The notes under the pieces were generated by a model. That model was not told the DNA's origin, did no database searches, and saw only the letters and a program-made list of their open reading frames with translations. Shown piece after piece: positions 1-5,256 of a stretch of DNA of 5,256 nucleotides; the first letter of the stretch is position 1; each line of letters opens with the position of its first letter. Both the position numbers and the translations under genes were made by a program. This stretch comes from Sphingobacteriia bacterium (GTDB taxonomy: Bacteria; Bacteroidota; Bacteroidia; Chitinophagales; Chitinophagaceae): the NCBI GenBank assembly GCA_004294465.1, contig REAV01000115.1, forward strand, positions 1 to 5,256, in the 5' to 3' direction.

Positions 1-399
1 GAAGATGCACGCGACATTGTACAAACAGCTTTTGAGAAATTATGGCGAAACAGGGAAACAGTTGAAAATGATAAAGCCAAGTCTTTTTTGTTTACTGTAG
101 GGTATAATCAGATGATTGATCATATTAGAAAGCACAAAAGAGTTGAATTAAAAGATGATTTTTCGGATGATAATAGAACTCAATATATACAAGATGATAG
201 TGTTAAGAAAACGTTGATGCAAGCATTAAATCGTTTGAATGAAACACAAAAAAGTTTGGTGATGTTGAAAGATTACGAGGGATATAGTTACGAAGAGATT
301 GGGAAAATCATGAGTTTGAATGAAAGTCAAGTAAAAGTATACTTGCACAGGGCCAGGTTAACCTTGAAAAATTATTTAGTTAACCGCGAAAACGTATAA
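1..399 (+). CDS. ECF-type RNA polymerase sigma factor, 5'-truncated by window edge
   Basis: This is the C-terminal 132 residues of a sigma-70 family factor that would direct RNA polymerase to a specific promoter set. The frame is open from base 1, so the gene starts upstream; the TTG at 88 is an internal Leu codon, not the start. Visible residues 1-47 carry the end of region 2 (EDARDIVQTAFEKLW, then FLFTVGYNQMIDHIRKHKR), the part that in this family contacts core polymerase and the -10 element. An acidic linker (DDFSDDN) follows. Residues about 68-126 are region 4, with a helix-turn-helix (YSYEEIGKIMSLNESQVKVY, then LHRARLTLKNYL) that in the family reads the -35-type element. There is no long C-terminal extension, as is usual for compact ECF factors. 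The stop lies 7 bases before the anti-sigma-like gene, so the two are almost surely co-transcribed. The family is clear; the target regulon cannot be read from the sequence. Confidence 0.93.
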   Translation, partial: EDARDIVQTAFEKLWRNRETVENDKAKSFLFTVGYNQMIDHIRKHKRVELKDDFSDDNRTQYIQDDSVKKTLMQALNRLNETQKSLVMLKDYEGYSYEEIGKIMSLNESQVKVYLHRARLTLKNYLVNRENV

Positions 400-406
400 C
401 AAGAAC

Positions 407-1489
407 ATGGAAATAAACCGTCATAATTACGAAACATTTATTCTGCTTTGGGTAGATGGGGAACTGTCTGTTCAAGAAGAAGAAATGGTTGAGCGGTTTA
501 TCACAGAAAATCCGGATCTGGCGGAAGAATTAGCTCTATTGCAAGAAACAAAATTGCCTTTGGATGAATCCATTGTATTTGTAAATAAAGAAAGTTTATT
601 AAAAGTAGAATATCCTGCTTTATCAATGAGCAGTTATGAAACCTATTTTTTATTGTATATAGATGATGAATTAAGTGCAAAAGACAAAGCTGATGTTGAA
701 TTATTTGTATTGCAACATCCTCAATTGCAAGACGAGTTTATGTTGCTTAAGCAAACCAAATTGACGCCAGAATCAATTGTTTTTGCCAATAAGGAATTAC
801 TCTATAAAAATGAAGAGAAAGAAAAGCCAGTTATTTATATGCAATGGCGTAGAATAGCAGTGGCAGCAGCATTGATTGGATTGATTTTTTCTTTATGGAT
901 GATTGTACCTGGTACGTCGAGCAATCAAAACAAACAAGTACTGGCTTCAACCATTAATGCAAATAACTCAACAGTAAATACAAACAAGAGCAATCTTGTT
1001 GCGGTAAATGATAATCGTAAATCAACTGATGATATACAATCTAACAAATTGATTGCAGCAAATAACTCGAGCATTGGAAAACAACAAGACCAAACACTTG
1101 TTGTTCATTCAAAGGCTCCAGAAAATACTTTGCCGGATAATACAGAAACCGAAAAAACGGCCGCAGCAATTGTAGAAAAAAGAGCAGAGGAAGTTACAGC
1201 AAGCACCAATGCTTCAGTAGAACTAATTACCAACAATGTTCAAATGAACAGTAATCTAGCAAAGAATAGCATTTTGGCACAAGCTACCGTTACTGAAGAT
1301 GAACAGCCCAATAATTTGATCAAACAAGCCGTGTATAAAGAATTGGATACCGATGAATCAGATAAGAGTTTGTATGTAGGTGCATTGGAAATTAATAAAG
1401 ATAAATTACGCGGATTCATCCGCAAAGCAGGAACCATATTTCGTTCTAAATCTAAACAAGACGAAGATAAAATAGTCACTAATAAATAA
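407..1489 (+). CDS. Membrane-anchored anti-sigma-like protein with duplicated N-terminal domain
   Basis: This 360-residue protein is the probable regulator of the sigma factor encoded 7 bases upstream. The N-terminus holds two homologous units, residues 8-66 and 77-134, each built as YET..LL..D.ELS...VE.F...P.L..E..LL..TKL..ESIVF.NKE.L.K. The D-G-E-L-S opening and helical spacing resemble the zinc-finger anti-sigma (ZAS) fold, but the HxxxCxxC zinc ligands are absent. A positively charged WRR at 147-149 precedes one membrane helix (about 150-167), so the duplicated part should be cytoplasmic. Residues about 170-318 are low-complexity, rich in Asn, Ser, Thr, Gln and Lys, as expected of a flexible periplasmic spacer. 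The C-terminus (about 322-350) is an ordered-looking basic segment (LYVGALEINKDKLRGFIRKA). The ATG at 407 is the first in-frame start after the sigma stop and is preceded by an A-rich stretch with no Shine-Dalgarno. The anti-sigma role is inferred from position, topology and the ZAS-like motif; direct binding is not shown. Confidence 0.75.
   Translation: MEINRHNYETFILLWVDGELSVQEEEMVERFITENPDLAEELALLQETKLPLDESIVFVNKESLLKVEYPALSMSSYETYFLLYIDDELSAKDKADVELFVLQHPQLQDEFMLLKQTKLTPESIVFANKELLYKNEEKEKPVIYMQWRRIAVAAALIGLIFSLWMIVPGTSSNQNKQVLASTINANNSTVNTNKSNLVAVNDNRKSTDDIQSNKLIAANNSSIGKQQDQTLVVHSKAPENTLPDNTETEKTAAAIVEKRAEEVTASTNASVELITNNVQMNSNLAKNSILAQATVTEDEQPNNLIKQAVYKELDTDESDKSLYVGALEINKDKLRGFIRKAGTIFRSKSKQDEDKIVTNK
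428..808 (+). repeat. Tandem duplicated protein domain inside the anti-sigma-like gene
   Basis: Unit 1 is bases 428-604 (residues 8-66) and unit 2 is bases 635-808 (residues 77-134), joined by a 10-residue linker. Aligning them by eye with one single-residue gap gives 30 identities over 58 positions. The most conserved blocks are YET, D.ELS, TKL and ESIVF.NKE. At DNA level they are clearly diverged, with many third-position changes, so the duplication looks old and kept by selection rather than recent. Confidence 0.88.
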
Positions 1490-1493
1490 TACC

Positions 1494-2360
1494 ATGAAAC
1501 AAATCGTATGCATGTTTGCAGTGTTACTTGCTGCAGGAACAAGTTTTGCCCAAACAGATAGCACGGCAAAGTCAACTGACACCGTTAGAGTAGGTAATTT
1601 TGTAATTATTAAAAAGAATAATGGCAATGAAAGAACCTATAGTTCTAATAAGAATGATGTTAATATTAGCTATAGGATAGAGCGTAGACCCGCTAAGAAA
1701 AAGAATATCAGTACCAATTGGTGGATTTTCGATTTAGGTTTTGCCAATATTCGGGATAATACCAATTATACTGCGGCACAGGCAGGGCCTTATTTTAAAA
1801 CAATAAGACCAGCGGATGGTCCTGTAAATCAAAACAGCTATCGATTGAATACAGGTAAAACAAGCAACGTAAATATTTGGTTGTTTATGCAAAAGCTCAA
1901 TATCAGCAAACATGTACTCAACCTCAAATATGGCCTAGGTTATGAAATGTATAATATCCGATATGACACAAGAATCAGCTATAGAAAAGATCCTCAACCA
2001 TTTGTACACAACGACTCTATCAGCTTTAGTAAAAATAAATTATTCGCAGGCTATCTAACCGTTCCGATGATGATCAATTTCAATCCAACACCTGATAGCA
2101 GAAAAGGATTTAGTTTGAGTGTTGGAATGAGTGCCGGATATTTGTTGGAAAGCAGAAATAAACAAGTGAGTGGCGAGAGAGGTAAACAAAAAGTAAACGG
2201 AAATTTCGAGATGGAACCTTGGAGATTGGCTACAATTGCAGAGTTAGGCATTGGACCAGTAAGATTATACGGTTCTTATAGTTTGAACAGATTACAAAAA
2301 GATGTTACCCGTGTTGAACAATATCCTTATGCAGTAGGAATTCGCTTTAGCAACTGGTAG
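1494..2360 (+). CDS. Secreted predicted outer-membrane beta-barrel protein
   Basis: This 288-residue protein has a clear Sec signal peptide: MKQ, a hydrophobic core at about 4-16, and a probable signal peptidase I site SFA|Q after residue 19. Residues 20-75 form a polar, Lys-rich N-terminal stretch containing TVRVGNFVIIKKNNG. From about residue 75 (NWWIFDLGFANI) to the end come alternating hydrophobic/polar strands with aromatic residues (LNLKYGLGYEMYNIRYDTRI, KNKLFAGYLTVPMMINF, KGFSLSVGMSAGYLLES, VRLYGSYSLNRL). The chain finishes in YAVGIRFSNW; a terminal aromatic is typical of barrels inserted by the BAM complex. This fits a small outer-membrane beta-barrel of the PorT/OmpA-like type seen in Bacteroidota. 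It starts 4 bases after the anti-sigma-like stop and ends just before a terminator, so it is the last gene of the operon. It could be the sensor or the effector of the sigma system. The exact ligand or function is not recognisable. Confidence 0.8.
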   Translation: MKQIVCMFAVLLAAGTSFAQTDSTAKSTDTVRVGNFVIIKKNNGNERTYSSNKNDVNISYRIERRPAKKKNISTNWWIFDLGFANIRDNTNYTAAQAGPYFKTIRPADGPVNQNSYRLNTGKTSNVNIWLFMQKLNISKHVLNLKYGLGYEMYNIRYDTRISYRKDPQPFVHNDSISFSKNKLFAGYLTVPMMINFNPTPDSRKGFSLSVGMSAGYLLESRNKQVSGERGKQKVNGNFEMEPWRLATIAELGIGPVRLYGSYSLNRLQKDVTRVEQYPYAVGIRFSNW

Positions 2361-2388
2361 AATGGTTTCTTTTTCTCATGTAATATAT

Positions 2389-2417
2389 ACGCTCCTTTTC
2401 TAAGGAGCGTTTTTTTT
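2389..2417 (+). terminator. Intrinsic terminator of the sigma/anti-sigma/barrel operon
   Basis: There is a perfect 9-bp stem, ACGCTCCTT (2389-2397) with AAGGAGCGT (2402-2410), and a TTCT loop. It is followed by an uninterrupted run of eight T (2410-2417). It begins 29 bases after the barrel-protein stop and separates the operon from the downstream L,D-transpeptidase gene. Confidence 0.93.
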
Positions 2418-2453
2418 GCCAGAAAATTAACAGATAGCTACAATGAAATTTTG

Positions 2454-2461
2454 TACTTTTC
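2454..2461 (+). promoter_or_regulatory. Possible -7 box of the L,D-transpeptidase-family gene
   Basis: TACTTTTC matches the Bacteroidota -7 consensus TAnnTTTG except at the last base and lies 22 bases before the ATG at 2484. A matching -33 TTTG is not present at the usual 19-21 base spacing, so support is weak. A promoter is expected somewhere in 2418-2480 because the gene follows a strong terminator. Confidence 0.25.
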
Positions 2462-2483
2462 GTTAATAATAAAAATCCTGGTT

Positions 2484-3026
2484 ATGAAATGGGTGTTAAA
2501 TTGGTTATTGTTAATAGGAGGGGTATTGCTCAATACTTCTTTTAAAAAACATCATACCATTAATCCTAAGACTGCCGATAAAGACACTTATTCGGTTTAC
2601 ATTATTAAAAGTCAATACGAGTTAAAAGTATATGATTCAACAGGAGAGTGGATGGCTTCTTATCCAGTAGTATTTGGTAATAAAGATTTGGGTGATAAAA
2701 TGATGCAGGGTGATCGAAAAACACCCGAAGGGGTTTTTAAAATAACTGCGAAAAGAAAACATGAAAAATGGAATCGATTTATTTCCATCGATTATCCTAA
2801 TCAGGAAAGCATCAATAAATTCAATCAACGAAAAGCAGAAGGACTCATTCCCGCTAACGCGAAGATTGGCGGTGAGATCGGTATACATGGAACCTGGCCC
2901 AATGAAGATTATGCCATTGATCAATACAGAAGCTGGACAGAAGGTTGTGTAAGCACCAAGAACCAATACATACAAGAGCTATTCAATTTATTGCCTGTAG
3001 GAACTAGAGTAGAAATCCGCCCATAA
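2484..3026 (+). CDS. YkuD-type L,D-transpeptidase family protein
   Basis: This 180-residue envelope protein is predicted to act on peptidoglycan peptides in the periplasm. The ATG at 2484 is preferred over the upstream TTG at 2451 because it places a classical N-terminal hydrophobic segment (residues 3-19, VLNWLLLIGGVLL) directly at the start. No obvious AxA cleavage site or lipobox follows, so this could be a signal peptide or a membrane anchor. The YkuD domain spans about 36-179: a first strand YSVYIIKSQYELKVYD, then GDRKTPEGVFKI (residues 76-87), which matches the family's G..TP.G.F motif. The catalytic pair is His135 (IGIHGT) and Cys155 (WTEGCVS), with the domain ending VGTRVEIRP. The usual SHGC box reads TEGC here. 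Enzymes of this superfamily form 3-3 or Lpp cross-links, but some relatives (YafK/DpaA) hydrolyse them, so the reaction direction is open. The gene appears monocistronic and converges on the amidase gene. Confidence 0.88.
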   Translation: MKWVLNWLLLIGGVLLNTSFKKHHTINPKTADKDTYSVYIIKSQYELKVYDSTGEWMASYPVVFGNKDLGDKMMQGDRKTPEGVFKITAKRKHEKWNRFISIDYPNQESINKFNQRKAEGLIPANAKIGGEIGIHGTWPNEDYAIDQYRSWTEGCVSTKNQYIQELFNLLPVGTRVEIRP

Positions 3027-3030
3027 TTTG

Positions 3031-3065
3031 TATCTCATATCTCATATCTCTTATCTCATATCTCT
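3031..3065. repeat. Five tandem copies of a 7-base repeat between convergent genes
   Basis: The array reads TATCTCA, TATCTCA, TATCTCT, TATCTCA, TATCTCT, each exactly 7 bases. Two degenerate units (TAATTCT, TAACTCC) extend the period to 3079, inside the 3' end of the amidase gene. The array fills nearly all of the 38-base gap between the two convergent stop codons, and its last base is the first base of the amidase stop triplet on the + strand. It has no G on the + strand, so it cannot form a hairpin by itself. No other terminator is visible for either gene. Confidence 0.9.
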
Positions 3066-4243
3066 TAATTCTTAACTCCCTTTAGCCAATCTGTAATTCC
3101 CATTTGAATTTTTCCCGCAACCTGCGTATGAAAACTAGGTTTTACAATTCTCTTCTCATCTTCTTCATTACTCAAGAAAGCAATCTCTACCAAACAATTA
3201 GGAAAGTCAGTAGGAGCGTTTAATGCAAAATTGAAATGACCAATATTGCCAAACTCATCCAATTTTAATTCGAGCATTCTTTTTAAAATGGTTGAAGTTA
3301 ATGGTCTGAATCCAATATGTTTATAATAGGTGCTCGCGCCTTTCACTGTTTCTTTTACACTTGAATTTAAGTGTAAGGAAATTTCCAAATCAGGATTTTT
3401 TTCCTGCAGCCAAAGTACTCTGTCTTTATTATCAAAACTGGTATCTGTTCGTCGCGTCATAATAATATTTTTAACACCTAATTTTTTCAAGGATTTTTCT
3501 AAGGCTTTTGCAAAAAGCAATGTTTGTTCTTTTTCTGATGCTTTTAGTTTGATTCCTGAAGCGCCAGTATTGGTGCCGCCATGTCCAGCATCAATCGCAA
3601 TGGTCATTTTACGAATATCCAGATTGGTTGGTTGCCGCTTGATTCTTACGCTTAGCGTTTTCCCTTTATAGCTGATATGATAACCCCAATGTTGTGAATG
3701 TTTGAGTTCTATGGTTACCCTGAATACATCGTCTTCTACCTGGTTGTAATAAATATTTTTTACTTCTTTTAATGAACTAAGTTGAGTGATCCAATTAGTA
3801 TTGCTTTGTACACCATAAATGTCTACCATGATTTTACTCGGATTAATTTCCATCCAAGACTTATAAGGTAATTTTTCGTCAAGATTAATATTCACATAAT
3901 CAAACAATGAATCTCCTTTTGAAATAAATGAGCCTGTTAAATAATATGGTTTCTTTATGGGCGAAGCAGAATCGGGTTTTACAAAAGCTTTTTCTAGAAG
4001 CGCTGTATGCCATTTCGATAATTGAATGGTGTACATGTCTTTTGTTGAATCAATAATTTTCAACAACACATTGGTGTCTATATAGCCCATCTTGGCGCCT
4101 CCTAAACGGTCTTCTCCCATGCCATAAGACAATGCAGGTAATTTGCCGGTTGTTCTTCCATAATAAACTGCATTGCCAATATTGTTTTGAGCTGAACAAA
4201 AATTTGCAATAAGCACTAAAGCTGCAATGATTAATTGTTTCAT
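3065..4243 (-). CDS. Secreted N-acetylmuramoyl-L-alanine amidase (Amidase_3, zinc)
   Basis: This 392-residue enzyme is predicted to cleave the amide bond between N-acetylmuramic acid and L-Ala in peptidoglycan, in the periplasm. The N-terminal signal peptide (residues 1-18, cleavage CSA|Q) confirms the ATG at 4243. C16 is not in a lipobox, so it is not a predicted lipoprotein. Residues about 25-90 resemble a bacterial SH3-like fold (VLLKIIDSTKDMYTIQLSKW). Residues about 113-203 resemble an AMIN domain (EINPSKIMVDIYGV, FRVTIEL, LSVRIKRQ), which targets such amidases to the envelope or septum. The catalytic domain runs about 212-388. The zinc ligands are His221 (IDAGHGG), Glu237 (KASEKEQ) and His291 (ISLHLNSS), and the catalytic Glu353 lies in CLVEIAFLSN. 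All key residues are present, so it should be active. It converges on the L,D-transpeptidase-family gene and has its own promoter region just after the preceding gene's terminator. The amidase call is strong; the SH3 and AMIN assignments are by eye. Confidence 0.93.
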   Translation of the reverse strand: MKQLIIAALVLIANFCSAQNNIGNAVYYGRTTGKLPALSYGMGEDRLGGAKMGYIDTNVLLKIIDSTKDMYTIQLSKWHTALLEKAFVKPDSASPIKKPYYLTGSFISKGDSLFDYVNINLDEKLPYKSWMEINPSKIMVDIYGVQSNTNWITQLSSLKEVKNIYYNQVEDDVFRVTIELKHSQHWGYHISYKGKTLSVRIKRQPTNLDIRKMTIAIDAGHGGTNTGASGIKLKASEKEQTLLFAKALEKSLKKLGVKNIIMTRRTDTSFDNKDRVLWLQEKNPDLEISLHLNSSVKETVKGASTYYKHIGFRPLTSTILKRMLELKLDEFGNIGHFNFALNAPTDFPNCLVEIAFLSNEEDEKRIVKPSFHTQVAGKIQMGITDWLKGVKN

Positions 4244-4247
4244 TGCT

Positions 4248-4278
4248 TGAAGGTATTTATTTGTGGGCTAGCAACAAA
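4248..4278 (-). promoter_or_regulatory. Candidate Bacteroidota-type promoter of the amidase gene
   Basis: On the - strand, TTTG (4278-4275) is followed after exactly 19 bases by TACCTTCA (4255-4248). The TTTG and the spacing fit the -33/-7 arrangement TTTG-N19-TAnnTTTG, but the -7 box matches only TA and two of the T positions. The TTTG is formed by the end of the upstream terminator's T-tract. Only four bases separate the box from the ATG, so transcription would start at or within a few bases of the start codon. Confidence 0.35.
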
Positions 4279-4306
4279 AAACCCCGCACGATTTTCTGTA
4301 CGGGGT
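4276..4306 (-). terminator. Intrinsic terminator of the acyl-CoA dehydrogenase gene
   Basis: Read on the - strand, ACCCCGTAC (4306-4298) pairs with GTGCGGGGT (4289-4281). The stem is 9 bp with one G-T wobble and the loop is eight bases. The strand then runs into six T (4281-4276). It starts 21 bases after the dehydrogenase stop and 33 bases before the amidase ATG, so the amidase is not simply read through from the dehydrogenase. Confidence 0.9.
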
Positions 4307-4327
4307 CGGGGGGATTTCTAGTATTTA

Positions 4328-5256
4328 TTACAATTTATAGCCATTGTCTGCTATCAATTGATCTGCTATTCTTCTGCGAGCATCTTTGGTATTGAAAGGC
4401 TCTACTTTTGTAAAGCGTTTTAAACCAATATGCATCATTCTTAATTCATCTCCATCTGCAAAACTATTCAATGCATCTTTACCGGCTTTATTGATTCTGT
4501 CAGCTGCGTCATACAAATAGGTTTTCATAATATCCTTTTGAATGCTGATTGCTGCTTCTCCTTTAGTGTTAGCCAATTTCATTACACGCAATAAGGCACT
4601 TTCTGCATGAAATACTTCGATAGACATGTCTGCAATATTCATCAATATTTCTTGCTCCTTATCTAGTTGCATCATCAGTTTTTGTACAGCAGCACCTGCA
4701 ACCATTAAGATTGCTTTTTTAAAGTTGGCAATTGCTTTTAATTCTTTAGCATAAACACCTTCTTCTTCTCCGCCAAAATCTGGAATGCTCATTAATTCTT
4801 TTTGAACCGCCATGGCAGGTCCCATCAAATCGAGTTTGCCTTTCATTGCACGTTTCAATACCATATCTACCGTTAATAAACGATTGATTTCATTGGTACC
4901 TTCGTAAATACGATTGATTCTACTATCTCTATACGCTTTGGAGATTTGGTATTCATCGCTAAAGCCATTACCGCCATGTATTTGTACGCCCTCATCAACT
5001 ACAAAATCGAGCACTTCACTGCCATACACTTTTAAGATGGCACACTCAATAGCATATTCCTCAGCAGCTCCTAATAAAGACTCTGCAAATGATTTTCCGC
5101 TTGCAGCTAATTCATGTTCTTTATCATCAATCCATTTCGCAGAACGATAAAGAGCAGACTCGCATACCCACATTCTGATAGCCATTTCAGCCATCTTGTG
5201 TTTGATAGCACCAAATTTTGAAATGGATATTTTAAACTGTTCACGAGCAATGGCGT
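4328..5256 (-). CDS. Long-form acyl-CoA dehydrogenase, N-terminal part outside window
   Basis: This is the C-terminal 308 residues of an FAD-dependent acyl-CoA dehydrogenase, which introduces the alpha-beta double bond of acyl-CoA in the first step of fatty acid beta-oxidation. The reading frame is open to the right edge: residues before the internal Met at 5194 read AIAREQFKISISKFGAIKHK, matching the conserved helix of the family, so 5194 is not the start. Counting from that Met, residues 71-102 contain the family signature (QIHGGNGFSDEYQISKAYRD, then SRINRIYEGTNEI). Glu98 in YEGT (codon 4903-4901) sits where the catalytic base lies in MCAD/VLCAD-type enzymes. About 185 residues follow the signature, far more than in the common ~380-residue enzymes. 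This points to the ~600-residue VLCAD/FadE-like group with a helical C-terminal extension. Chain-length preference cannot be read from the fragment. It ends 21 bases before its own terminator. Confidence 0.94.
   Translation of the reverse strand, partial: AIAREQFKISISKFGAIKHKMAEMAIRMWVCESALYRSAKWIDDKEHELAASGKSFAESLLGAAEEYAIECAILKVYGSEVLDFVVDEGVQIHGGNGFSDEYQISKAYRDSRINRIYEGTNEINRLLTVDMVLKRAMKGKLDLMGPAMAVQKELMSIPDFGGEEEGVYAKELKAIANFKKAILMVAGAAVQKLMMQLDKEQEILMNIADMSIEVFHAESALLRVMKLANTKGEAAISIQKDIMKTYLYDAADRINKAGKDALNSFADGDELRMMHIGLKRFTKVEPFNTKDARRRIADQLIADNGYKL

Noticed and set aside
88..399. A 103-residue sigma-like protein starting at the TTG at 88
   Set aside because: The same frame is open to base 1 and encodes typical sigma region 2 sequence upstream, so 88 is an internal Leu codon.
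959..1069. A DNA repeat (GCAAATAACTC occurs twice) in the anti-sigma-like gene
   Set aside because: It is short and sits in Asn/Ser-rich low-complexity coding sequence, where such recurrences are expected.
1240..1627. Two overlapping - strand open frames
   Set aside because: They lie antisense to the anti-sigma-like and barrel genes, match no recognisable family, and the + strand genes have clear domains.
2637..2975. A - strand open frame inside the L,D-transpeptidase-family gene
   Set aside because: It overlaps a well-supported YkuD coding region and has no recognisable motif.
3031..3065. A CRISPR array
   Set aside because: The units are only 7 bases and directly abutting, without spacers.
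3330..3671. A + strand 113-residue open frame
   Set aside because: It is a shadow of the catalytic domain of the amidase gene, whose zinc-binding motifs are on the - strand.
4302..4313. A G-quadruplex at the GGGGTCGGGGGG run
   Set aside because: There are only two G runs, while four are needed. The first run is explained as part of the terminator stem.
5192..5194. An ATG start of the acyl-CoA dehydrogenase at 5194
   Set aside because: The frame continues upstream to the window edge with conserved family sequence (AIAREQF..SISKFGAIKHK), so this Met is internal.

Overview
The window is AT-rich and looks like a Bacteroidota chromosome, most likely the Chitinophagaceae or a close relative. Three things suggest this. 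Start codons are preceded by A-rich tracts with no clear Shine-Dalgarno sequence. The sigma factor is followed by a zinc-less, membrane-anchored anti-sigma-like protein of a type I associate with that group. The outer-membrane protein also resembles barrel proteins from that group. The taxonomic call is inference, not a database result. No mobile element, CRISPR array, tRNA or rRNA is visible.

Left part (1-2417, + strand): a tight three-gene operon. It holds an ECF-type sigma factor whose 5' end lies outside the window, a single-pass inner-membrane anti-sigma-like protein with a tandemly duplicated N-terminal domain, and a secreted predicted outer-membrane beta-barrel protein. The gaps are 7 and 4 bases, and a strong intrinsic terminator closes the unit. 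Together they look like an envelope-sensing module: a barrel in the outer membrane, a transducer crossing the periplasm and inner membrane, and a sigma factor in the cytoplasm. The wiring is inferred from gene order and topology.

Middle part (2418-4275): two peptidoglycan-active proteins on converging strands. One is a YkuD-type L,D-transpeptidase-family protein (+). The other is a secreted zinc N-acetylmuramoyl-L-alanine amidase (Amidase_3 type) with SH3-like and AMIN-like N-terminal regions (-). Their 3' ends are only 38 bases apart, and that gap is almost filled by five copies of a 7-base repeat in place of a hairpin terminator.

Right part (4276-5256, - strand): the C-terminal part of a long-form acyl-CoA dehydrogenase (fatty acid beta-oxidation), which begins beyond the right edge and ends at its own intrinsic terminator. 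The T-tract of that terminator abuts, and may contribute to, the promoter of the amidase gene.

The most interesting item is the sigma / duplicated anti-sigma / barrel module. The heptamer array and the compact terminator-promoter junction are smaller curiosities. No stretch over 300 bases lacks a gene.
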